Below, one piece after another: positions 7,628-13,725 of a DNA stretch of 18,446 nt. Position numbers and translations under genes: made by a program. Under the pieces are notes generated by a model. That model saw nothing but the letters and a program-made list of their open reading frames with translations. It made no database searches and was not told where the DNA came from. The stretch comes from Cellulomonadaceae bacterium. Lineage in GTDB: Bacteria > Actinomycetota > Actinomycetes > Actinomycetales > Cellulomonadaceae. The first letter of the stretch is position 1. Each line of letters opens with the position of its first letter. Where the stretch lies: positions 1 to 18,446 of the forward strand of contig JAITCK010000215.1 in the NCBI GenBank assembly GCA_031283115.1, in the 5' to 3' direction.

Positions 7628-8652
7628 CCGCAGCCTGCCAGGTGAACTGTGTCGAGGGAGACGGTGCTGGGGGAGGGGGAGTCATCGGTGAAAGTGACCA
7701 TGGTGCGGCCTGCCTGCGAGGCGACAACCTGCACAGGACGGGGGTGCCCATCGGCAACGAGACAGCCCCTGTCTGCGGTCAGGGCAAACAACGCTGCCGG
7801 TGGAACAACGGTGACCTCAATAGGGGAGGTCAGAGTGTATTCCAGGGTTACGGGGGCGGGCGGAGTGAACTGCCACCAAGCGGAGGCCAAGGCGTCAAGG
7901 AAGGCCGGGTCGGAGACTAGGCCGCTCTCATCTACGCTGGCGGCTAGGTCGCCGAGGCGGGCCACCCGGTCGCCGGGAACTATGCCCTGGGTGGAGGCTG
8001 TCATGCGTACCCCGACGACGCCTGCCCCTGTCGTCGCTAGGGGGCCAGTAATCTGGTCTCCCAGGCCGACCTCGCACTGGGCGATGGACACGTCCGGGCT
8101 GGGCAGCCACAACACCTGGGATAACGGAAGTGACCCGTCGGGGCGGGTTTGGCCTGCCTCACTGAGCAGGGCGGCCACTGCCGTCCGGGTCGCGGCACCG
8201 TACACTCCTGACGGGTCAACGGGTTGTCCCAGCCGGGCCAGTTCTTCTTGCAGAGAGCGGACGTCATCACCCCGCGTGCCTGGGGTCAGATCCCGCCAAG
8301 GAGGTATTGAGGTCGCCAGCGCCAGGATGGGCCGGTTATCGACGGTCAGAGGGCTTGACCCCGAGGCCAGGTGGGCGCCTGTGGCGCAGTCGAAGTGTGT
8401 TACCCGACCCGTGGTGGTGACGTTAAGGGTGGAAGCCTGACCTTCAACCGGGGTGAAAGACACTTGACGAGAGTCAGTAAACGTCTGCGTGGTGACAGGC
8501 AGGCTGCCAGCCTCGCTGGGGCCGGTGACGGATGTCTCCACCGGCTCTGGCGCTAACAGCAGGCCAGCGATCGCCCCCATCGCAACCAAAGCGACAGCGC
8601 CTAGTCCGATTGCCGAAACAGCGAACCTTCCGTTTCTGGAACGACTAGACAC
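7624..8652 (-). CDS. Membrane-anchored adaptor with peptidoglycan-binding domain
   Basis: A 342-residue protein with a short basic N-terminus, one membrane helix (about 11-34) and an outside part. Residues 121-164 match a peptidoglycan-binding-1 fold (LTPGTRGDDVRSLQEELARL, then a G-x-Y/F-G-x-x-T-x-x-A pattern). The rest is beta-rich, as in membrane-fusion-type adaptors of MacB systems. The likely role is to link the exporter to the cell wall. The start is GTG 8652, strongly supported by AAGGAG (complement of 8659-8664) 6 bases upstream. It follows the lipoprotein gene after 30 bases and overlaps the ATPase gene by 4 bases. Family-level identity is good, exact function inferred. Confidence 0.75.
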   Translation of the reverse strand: MSSRSRNGRFAVSAIGLGAVALVAMGAIAGLLLAPEPVETSVTGPSEAGSLPVTTQTFTDSRQVSFTPVEGQASTLNVTTTGRVTHFDCATGAHLASGSSPLTVDNRPILALATSIPPWRDLTPGTRGDDVRSLQEELARLGQPVDPSGVYGAATRTAVAALLSEAGQTRPDGSLPLSQVLWLPSPDVSIAQCEVGLGDQITGPLATTGAGVVGVRMTASTQGIVPGDRVARLGDLAASVDESGLVSDPAFLDALASAWWQFTPPAPVTLEYTLTSPIEVTVVPPAALFALTADRGCLVADGHPRPVQVVASQAGRTMVTFTDDSPSPSTVSLDTVHLAGCG

Positions 8653-8682
8653 GGGATACTCCTTACTATGTCGTTGCTCGCC

Positions 8683-9396
8683 TTAGCGGGCGTGGTTCCA
8701 GGGGTCGCTACCGAAACAACTGAGGACATGCTCGCTTGCGTTGTCAAACGGGCTAGTTGCAGCAGTGTTCGCCCAGGGTGAGAGCGTAGTCTCGTCAGTG
8801 GTGGGGTCAATGTCGACGGAGGTCGAGCCAGGGTTGACATAGTCCCAGAACTCGTCCTCGCCCATCGTCGCAACCTCGGGGTGCCCTACTCGCACCAGGC
8901 AATCGCGGATTCCCTCGTAAAGTGAGAGACCCTCTGGATTGACTCGTTGTTGTTGATAGAGGGAAGGAATGAGCCCGAGATACTCGTCACTGCACGAATC
9001 CATCAGGTCGTCCATCATCTGCTGACCCCGTTCTTCGCCATAGGCGGCAAAAAAGATGTCCGACGGCCTCACCGAGAGCCCATCGTCGCTGTAACTGACT
9101 TCAAGGTCGGGGTGGGCGCGAACAATGCAAGCCGTGTGCGCTGAGCGGGCCTCTTGGAGTTCCGCGTCAGTTATCCAGAAATCCTCAATGACGCTGAGTT
9201 GAAAATCAGTCGGCGGCCTGTCGCTATTTTGCATCCAGTCGGTTATCCACACGCGGTTGAGTTCAGTCACCGGATGCGCGTCATCCTGCGCCGTCGTGCC
9301 GCAGCCAGTCACGAGAATCCCGATGACCACGACCACGAACCCGGCAGCGAAGGCTGCCGGGTTACGGTCACCGCGCCTCGCTAGATGCCGAACCAT
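8683..9396 (-). CDS. Cysteine-containing lipoprotein of the exporter operon
   Basis: A 237-residue predicted lipoprotein. The basic N-terminus (MVRHLARRGDR) is followed by a hydrophobic segment and a lipobox VTGC, with lipidated Cys32 when counted from ATG 9396; a GTG at 9405 is a possible earlier start. The mature part is acidic, rich in aromatic residues and carries four further cysteines (in HTACIV, DSCSDEY, RDCLVRV and LSCFGSD), probably two disulfides. I recognise no named domain. Its start lies inside the end of the 36-residue peptide gene in another frame, so the two are probably translated together. It may act as substrate receptor or immunity protein for the adjacent MacB-type exporter; that is inference from position. 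Confidence 0.72.
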   Translation of the reverse strand: MVRHLARRGDRNPAAFAAGFVVVVIGILVTGCGTTAQDDAHPVTELNRVWITDWMQNSDRPPTDFQLSVIEDFWITDAELQEARSAHTACIVRAHPDLEVSYSDDGLSVRPSDIFFAAYGEERGQQMMDDLMDSCSDEYLGLIPSLYQQQRVNPEGLSLYEGIRDCLVRVGHPEVATMGEDEFWDYVNPGSTSVDIDPTTDETTLSPWANTAATSPFDNASEHVLSCFGSDPWNHAR

Positions 9397-9491
9397 CCCG
9401 ACCACGTACTCGAAGCAGTGATACGGGCGGCAATGGCCGCCACCTTCCGCTTGAGTGTGAATGTGTTGTAGTCCTGAGTCATGTCAGACAT
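9381..9491 (-). CDS. 36-residue peptide gene upstream of exporter, possible exported peptide
   Basis: A short gene encoding 36 residues, MSDMTQDYNTFTLKRK at the start, then a small hydrophobic helix VAAIAARI, and a Ser/Thr/Trp tail TASSTWSGWFGI. It has a strong purine-rich ribosome binding site (AAGGAAGG immediately before ATG 9491; the in-frame ATG 9482 is better spaced and would give 33 residues). The stop lies inside the start of the lipoprotein gene. The layout (polar leader-like half, basic hinge, short Ser/Thr/Trp core ending in Ile) resembles a ribosomal peptide precursor or leaderless bacteriocin, but there is no cysteine, no double-glycine site, no Sec signal and no modification enzyme nearby. 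It could also be a leader peptide controlling the operon. Confidence 0.55.
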   Translation of the reverse strand: MSDMTQDYNTFTLKRKVAAIAARITASSTWSGWFGI

Positions 9492-9539
9492 CCTTCCTTG
9501 GATGACGTGTAGTTTTACTTTATCGCTGGATGCGAGGTG

Positions 9540-9558
9540 AGGCGATGTCGGTTCGCCT
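9540..9558 (-). promoter_or_regulatory. Inverted repeat upstream of the 36-residue peptide gene
   Basis: AGGCGA and TCGCCT form perfect 6-base arms around a 7-base loop, 49 bases upstream of the peptide start. It lies in the only sizeable gap (9492-9612) between the two ABC systems. No T run follows on either strand, so it is more likely an operator or mRNA structure than a terminator. A -10-like TAAAGT lies about 25-30 bases before the start codon, without a clear -35. Confidence 0.35.
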
Positions 9559-9612
9559 ACTAAGCGACGAGCGCGAATCCTCACCGCTGTGCTGTCTCTT
9601 GTGCGGGCCGCA

Positions 9613-10500
9613 TCACCGCCAGATGGGGCGGCGGGCGGCGATGACTGCGGCGACGGTGGCGAGGCAGGCTGTCATCGCGGCGGCCAGGTAGGCGAGGGGC
9701 GGGCCAGCGGTGATGACATACAGTTCGCTGCAGCGCATCGCACCGCCGCAGGCGTAGGGGAGGAGTTGACCGTCGGCGGAGACAAGCCATTGCAAGAGTC
9801 GACTGCCGGGACTGTGATATCCGGTGCCGACGCCCAGGCCGAGCAGGACAATCTCAGCGACGATGACGTAGACGAGCAGCAGGACAATAACGACAGTGCC
9901 TGACCGGAAGATGGTCCCCAAGGCGGCTCCTAGGAGTGCCCCGAGCCCTGCGATGATGATGCCGCGTAGCAGTGGAAACACGGCCCGCGTGACGGTCATT
10001 CCTTCGGTGAGGCCGCGCTGTTGACCGACAAGAAGCAGCCCGCCAGCGGTGATTCCGAGCAGGATTGCTGCGACAGCAGTCCAGCCCCACCAGCAGGTGA
10101 GGATGCGGGCGGCAGTAGGGCGTCCGCGCTGGGCGGGGTCGGTGAAACTGAGGCGCACGGTACCGGTCCGCCATTCCCCACCCACCAACAGTGCTGCGGC
10201 AACCAGGCCAATCAGCGCGACGGCGACGGCGACGGCTGCAACATCGAGTGGCAACTGTTCGGCGAGTGGGTAGCGCGGTTCGACAAAGACAGCTTCGGCA
10301 GGTACCTCAACGCCCCAGATGGCGAGCGATTCGGCGGCATCGTCGTGGGCTTTGGCGATGGCTGCGTCCAGGTCGCCGTGGGTGGATATCCAGCGACCGA
10401 CCGGCACCGCCACTGCGATGACAGCGGCAAGCAGGGCGGCTAGGTGGGCGGCCAGGCGGTGACGGATCCAGAACCATTCTGTTGACAGTGTGTGTCTCAT
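9613..10500 (-). CDS. ABC-2 type transporter permease
   Basis: A 295-residue membrane protein with six predicted helices (about 18-36, 86-108, 135-160, 174-196, 201-224, 265-288) and a larger outside loop between helices 1 and 2, the usual layout of ABC-2 / BcrB-LanE-like permeases. Such permeases export drugs or peptides or give self-protection against antimicrobial peptides. The ATG overlaps the stop of the upstream ATPase gene by 4 bases, making a clear two-subunit pair. The substrate cannot be read from the sequence; the neighbouring secreted protein and peptide genes make export or immunity plausible. Confidence 0.8.
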   Translation of the reverse strand: MRHTLSTEWFWIRHRLAAHLAALLAAVIAVAVPVGRWISTHGDLDAAIAKAHDDAAESLAIWGVEVPAEAVFVEPRYPLAEQLPLDVAAVAVAVALIGLVAAALLVGGEWRTGTVRLSFTDPAQRGRPTAARILTCWWGWTAVAAILLGITAGGLLLVGQQRGLTEGMTVTRAVFPLLRGIIIAGLGALLGAALGTIFRSGTVVIVLLLVYVIVAEIVLLGLGVGTGYHSPGSRLLQWLVSADGQLLPYACGGAMRCSELYVITAGPPLAYLAAAMTACLATVAAVIAARRPIWR

Positions 10501-11444
10501 CGGTGGGCGCCCCTTGCTGGTGTGTCATCTGGCGAACTGTCGGCTACCGCACCGGTTCGTGTTCGTTGCAGCCTTGTCCGCAACGTGGCCGTAGGGGCCG
10601 ACCCGTAGGCGTCGTAAATCCGGTTGAACAAGCGCCTAGCCACACTGATTTCCGAGACAGTGACCACGCCGCGCAGCAGGTCAACGGCCTGGGTGATGTC
10701 GGTGCTGGCGTCCACGAGCAGGCCGCGGGCGGTGCCTTCGGTGTTGATGTTGTGGGCGGACAAGACGGCGGCGGCGTGAGCGTCGTCGTCGGTGCGCAGG
10801 ATGTGGCCGGTTCCAGCCAAGCCTTGTGCCACCTGGGCTACGGTGCCGGTAGCGGTGAGTTTTCCGCCGCGCAGGCAGGTGACTTCGTCGCAGACGAGTT
10901 CGAGTTCGGCAAGGTCGTGGGAGCACATGAGTATCGTGGTGCCTGTGTCACGCAACTGGCCGATGAGTCTGCGTAACTGTTCCACGCCTTGCGGGTCGAG
11001 GCCCGATGTCGGCTCATCAAGGGCGATAAGTTGCGGCTCTGCAGCTAAGGCGAGGGCAATGGACAGCCGTTGCGCTTCCCCCGTGGACAGGGTTCCGCCC
11101 TTGCGGTCGGCGAAGGCGGTCACGCCGACCGCATCGAAGACGCCTCGCATGTCGGGGCGGTCCAACTGGCGGAGCCGATGGTCGATGATGGTGGAAACGT
11201 GCAGGTCGGCGGGGTAACGTGACCCCACAAAGAGCACTGCCGGGCGGGCGGTGGTGCGGATAGCCCCTGAGGTGAGGGGTATCTGTCCGGCTAGGGCGCG
11301 CATCAGGGTCGTTTTGCCTGCGCCGTTGTGGCCCAGCAGGGCGTGAACTGTCCCGTCGTGCACGGCAAATGACACAGCGTCAACGAGTCGTCGTCGCCCT
11401 CGGGTGACGGTCACTGAGTCAACAACCAGCCCGGCAGCATCCAC
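10497..11444 (-). CDS. ABC-2 type transporter ATPase (BcrA/DrrA-like)
   Basis: A 315-residue ABC ATPase with Walker A GHNGAGKTT (38-46), a signature written LSTGEAQRL (119-127) instead of LSGGQ, Walker B LIALDEP (139-145) and switch His176 in CSHD. The usual Q-loop Gln is not visible (FVGSRY at 72-77), as in some BcrA-type ATPases. About 100 residues follow the nucleotide-binding domain, as in BcrA/DrrA proteins with a C-terminal regulatory part. The start is GTG 11444, backed by AGGAGG 5 bases upstream, which overlaps the stop of the lipoprotein gene. It pairs with the downstream six-helix permease. Confidence 0.9.
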   Translation of the reverse strand: MDAAGLVVDSVTVTRGRRRLVDAVSFAVHDGTVHALLGHNGAGKTTLMRALAGQIPLTSGAIRTTARPAVLFVGSRYPADLHVSTIIDHRLRQLDRPDMRGVFDAVGVTAFADRKGGTLSTGEAQRLSIALALAAEPQLIALDEPTSGLDPQGVEQLRRLIGQLRDTGTTILMCSHDLAELELVCDEVTCLRGGKLTATGTVAQVAQGLAGTGHILRTDDDAHAAAVLSAHNINTEGTARGLLVDASTDITQAVDLLRGVVTVSEISVARRLFNRIYDAYGSAPTATLRTRLQRTRTGAVADSSPDDTPARGAHR

Positions 11445-11453
11445 GGTGTCCTC

Positions 11454-11945
11454 CTATTCTTCGCCGATAAACTGAATTGCGCACACCACGGGAGTATCTG
11501 CTCCTTTCCAAGCGTCTGCCTGTTCAGGGAAAAGAGTCCAGCCGACCTTGCCTCGCCCGTTACCGTTTTCTGCATACCAGGCGTCGATAAGCGAATCACA
11601 GACCCGGCCTAATGCTCGTGCTTTTGTTTCAAGGTCAGCATCTTTGTCGGGTGCTTCAGATCCGAAAGTTGTCACTGTGACAATAGTTGCTGCCTGCGGA
11701 ATGTCACAGTCGATGGTTTGCAGCATCCCGTCATCAAGGAGATAACTGCCCAGACAGTGGTCAGTGGTTATCTCATCGAAAGGCACCAATGTCACGGTGT
11801 TGCCTTCCAGCGCTTCGAATGGGTTGCTCCCTGGCGTGCCTCCGTTCCCCGATGACGCACATCCCGCAAGAGCCAAGGCGCACGCAATCATTACGCACGC
11901 CTTCGCGCCTGATGGTGTGAACAATGATAGGTAATCCCTACGCAT
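11454..11945 (-). CDS. Lipoprotein with septum-formation-like domain
   Basis: A 163-residue predicted lipoprotein with a hydrophobic signal ending in the lipobox LAGC. The mature part contains DHCLGSYLLDDG, a second Cys in IDCDIP, a third in RVCDSLID, and ends with FPEQADAWKGADTPVVCAIQ. This Cys spacing and the W-x-x-G-x-x-x-V-V-C ending resemble the septum-formation (Septum_form) family of actinobacterial surface proteins, whose function is poorly known. The ATG overlaps the stop of the small membrane protein gene by one base (TGATG); a GTG three bases earlier is equally possible. Part of the five-gene unit running from the secreted protein to the ABC-2 permease. Confidence 0.68.
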   Translation of the reverse strand: MRRDYLSLFTPSGAKACVMIACALALAGCASSGNGGTPGSNPFEALEGNTVTLVPFDEITTDHCLGSYLLDDGMLQTIDCDIPQAATIVTVTTFGSEAPDKDADLETKARALGRVCDSLIDAWYAENGNGRGKVGWTLFPEQADAWKGADTPVVCAIQFIGEE

Positions 11946-12289
11946 CACTTTTCATCTTTCGCTGGATGTCTATTTTTGCGAATCAAGGATGTGAGTAGGT
12001 AAATAGAAATCGCTAGAGTGACCACATTGCCGAGATAGCCGAAGCCTGTTGGTGCAAAAATGGCGCATACTGCTAAACCGATAACAACCAGAAGTAACCG
12101 TTTTGTCACATAACCGAAAATTGCACAGAAGAAACTAAGTGTAGAAACGATAACAAGCACTGACAATGTAAAATTAAGCCACCTGACAGAAACCCACCAT
12201 GCGAAGATGAGTGTCACTAGTGCTGTGATAAGGCCGGTTCGTGCCCCCCAAAGAACCGACTTTTTCCAGACGACGCTTTTTGCGAACAT
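11945..12289 (-). CDS. Small four-helix membrane protein, unknown
   Basis: A 114-residue hydrophobic protein with four predicted membrane segments (about 18-35, 40-60, 65-80, 86-103) and positively charged ends (KSVVWKK, RKNRHPAKDEK). I recognise no family. TGAGGA, formed partly by the stop codon of the preceding gene, lies 7 bases before the ATG, and the stop overlaps the next gene, so it is co-translated with its neighbours. Its base composition is clearly more AT-rich than the conserved genes to the left. A role as an immunity or accessory membrane protein for the neighbouring secreted protein is possible but not shown. Confidence 0.65.
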   Translation of the reverse strand: MFAKSVVWKKSVLWGARTGLITALVTLIFAWWVSVRWLNFTLSVLVIVSTLSFFCAIFGYVTKRLLLVVIGLAVCAIFAPTGFGYLGNVVTLAISIYLLTSLIRKNRHPAKDEK

Positions 12290-12300
12290 TTATTCATTCC

Positions 12301-13131
12301 TCACCAAGTGCGACTGGTGCTAGTTTTAGATGCAGTGGACATGTGCGTTCCAGGGCAGGACCTATCCTGGGCGAAAGTCACCCCATATGAGCCGTTTGCA
12401 TACGAGATGTTGGTATTAGTCAACTTGATTGTTTGCCAGGAACCGCTAGCGTTGCACCACGCCCAATCTGTGTGAAAATTATGCTGTGACCTAGCGGAAG
12501 CTGTTGCTGCCCATGTCCTGTTGACCCACGGGAAAGTGATTCCGGTAGAGTGATTCCATGATAATGCAGTATACGACTCTGCCCACACGTCACTTTCCAT
12601 CCGTGTCTGACTTCCTGTCCAGCATCGGTTCGAGTGCAGTCTTGACCGTGCGATGGTCAAACTAACCACATCGAGCACCGTTTGTGATGAGTGAATGTAG
12701 TTACATGAAGTGCCTCGTGGTAAATTATTCGATGTTTTCATATCGATTGAAGAAGCGGCTGAAATAGAACTTCCTTCATCAGGTGAAGCGGGATCGCTAG
12801 TAATGTTGCGAACGCCAGTGATTTGCGATATTATACAGTTCTCATCTATCACATAATCGACAACTACTTGGTCGGATGAATGAATGTTTACATGCACATT
12901 AATTTTATCGCAATTCCCTTCATTCGATACTTTAATTTCTGCACCTGTGACCGGTTCGACAATCTTTCGAATTTCCGACAAGTACTCATCTTCCTGTGCG
13001 TAAGCAGTTCCGGTCATTCCAGTAAAACTGATAACCATTCCTGCGATGAGCAGTGAGGTTGAGATTCCTGCACCCATCCTTCTTTTTGCGCGGCGGTGCG
13101 TTTCTGTGTGGTGAGTAGACATCGGTGTCAT
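12301..13131 (-). CDS. Secreted cysteine-containing protein, unknown
   Basis: A 276-residue exported protein. The N-terminus has a basic stretch (RRAKRRMG), a hydrophobic core and a signal peptidase site AYA-QED (about 45/46). The mature protein has six cysteines (in EGNCDK, DENCII, TSCNYI, SNRCWT, AWCNAS, DRSCPG), enough for three disulfides, and a Trp/Asn/Ser/Thr-rich C-terminal half that looks beta-rich. No family recognised. ATG 13131 has AGAAG a few bases upstream; ATG 13122 is an alternative. It is the first gene of the - strand unit and is AT-rich compared with flanking genes, suggesting acquisition. It might be an effector, toxin or surface protein handled by the neighbouring transporter. 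Confidence 0.68.
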   Translation of the reverse strand: MTPMSTHHTETHRRAKRRMGAGISTSLLIAGMVISFTGMTGTAYAQEDEYLSEIRKIVEPVTGAEIKVSNEGNCDKINVHVNIHSSDQVVVDYVIDENCIISQITGVRNITSDPASPDEGSSISAASSIDMKTSNNLPRGTSCNYIHSSQTVLDVVSLTIARSRLHSNRCWTGSQTRMESDVWAESYTALSWNHSTGITFPWVNRTWAATASARSQHNFHTDWAWCNASGSWQTIKLTNTNISYANGSYGVTFAQDRSCPGTHMSTASKTSTSRTW

Positions 13132-13146
13132 CTTTCTTCTGGTTTT

Positions 13147-13167
13147 CAGGCAACAGCCGGTTGCCTG
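13147..13167 (-). promoter_or_regulatory. Stem-loop in the 5' leader of the secreted-protein gene
   Basis: CAGGCAAC and GTTGCCTG form perfect 8-base arms around a 5-base loop. It ends 15 bases before ATG 13131 and is followed in the mRNA by AAAACCAGAAGAAAG, not by U, so it is not an intrinsic terminator. It may stabilise the leader or control ribosome access. Confidence 0.4.
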
Positions 13168-13249
13168 CTGTGGTGGTGAGACTGATTCGGTGAGTGAGCC
13201 GGGCGTAGGGGGTGCCGACAGCATCCCCTGCCTTCTACGTGTGGCGAGA

Positions 13250-13265
13250 TGTGCTCTCTGTCACA
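13250..13265. promoter_or_regulatory. CRP/GlxR-like binding site, distal copy
   Basis: TGTGC-TCTCTG-TCACA matches the CRP-family consensus TGTGA-N6-TCACA at 9 of 10 fixed positions. It lies in the divergent region between the secreted-protein and I36-like genes, 24 bases centre-to-centre from a second site. Regulator identity is inferred from the motif. Confidence 0.4.
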
Positions 13266-13273
13266 TGAAAGTC

Positions 13274-13289
13274 TGTGGTGTAAATCACA
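13274..13289. promoter_or_regulatory. CRP/GlxR-like binding site, proximal copy
   Basis: TGTGG-TGTAAA-TCACA matches TGTGA-N6-TCACA at 9 of 10 fixed positions and also carries the central TA of the corynebacterial GlxR consensus (TGTGANNTANNTCACA). Its centre is about 51 bases upstream of the ATG at 13333, a usual distance for activation if that gene is leaderless. A half-site TGTGACA follows at 13298-13304. Confidence 0.5.
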
Positions 13290-13298
13290 TGGATATGT

Positions 13299-13327
13299 GT
13301 GACAAATCGAGTCCCAGCACATACGTA
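13299..13327 (+). promoter_or_regulatory. Possible promoter of the I36-like / sigma factor unit
   Basis: GTGACA (13299-13304) could be a -35 and TACGTA (13322-13327), 17 bases later, a weak -10. This would place the transcription start on or near the ATG at 13333, which has no good ribosome binding site, so a leaderless mRNA is plausible. The -10 match is poor. Confidence 0.28.
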
Positions 13328-13332
13328 CAGGT

Positions 13333-13725
13333 ATGGACACACGTCATCAGCGCCGTCATGTCACTACACGTTCCCTTGTCGCCCTGCTCCTTGCGGCCAC
13401 GCCATTCCTTGTCGGCGCAGCGGTACCCAGCGAGATGCCGACAGAAGACACAGTGCCGCGCTCTTCAACACAATGTGCGACAGGGCAGTTTTGCCAATGG
13501 AGTACGGCGAACTACCTGGGTACGGTTTACACAACAACGGTGTCAGCGAAGGACACAGGGATGGCAACGGCGAGGTCAGTGTGGAACCGGACGAGCAAGG
13601 CGGTGAGGGTGTACTCCGGCGTCAACTACAGCGGAACGTCCGTCTGCCTGAAAGTCGGCCAGCAAACCCCCTCGACCTCCCTCCCGGCGAAATCCGTGAA
13701 AATACTCTCGACGGCAACCTGCTAG
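13333..13725 (+). CDS. Secreted peptidase-inhibitor family I36-like protein
   Basis: A 130-residue secreted protein. A basic N-terminus and hydrophobic core (SLVALLLAATPFLVGAA) form a signal peptide ending near residues 30-33. The mature part has the I36 / SMPI-like, beta-gamma-crystallin-type pattern: CATGQFCQWSTANYLGT (48-64), ARSVWNRTSKAVRVYSGVNY (80-99), then GTSVCLKVGQ and a terminal Cys. Four cysteines (48, 54, 105, 130) would give two disulfides. Streptomyces metalloproteinase inhibitor has this fold, but many homologues have no proven inhibitory activity. Its 3' third overlaps the predicted start region of the sigma factor gene in another frame. Confidence 0.75.
   Translation: MDTRHQRRHVTTRSLVALLLAATPFLVGAAVPSEMPTEDTVPRSSTQCATGQFCQWSTANYLGTVYTTTVSAKDTGMATARSVWNRTSKAVRVYSGVNYSGTSVCLKVGQQTPSTSLPAKSVKILSTATC

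Noticed and set aside
7649..8440. Long open frame on the + strand, 263 codons
   Set aside because: It is antisense to the peptidoglycan-binding adaptor, which has a strong ribosome binding site and domain match; the antisense product is Arg/Ser/Thr-rich with no motif.
9381..9491. Calling the 36-residue peptide a lanthipeptide or lasso precursor
   Set aside because: It has no cysteine, there is no LanB, LanC, LanM or lasso B/C gene in the window, and no leader cleavage motif is recognisable.
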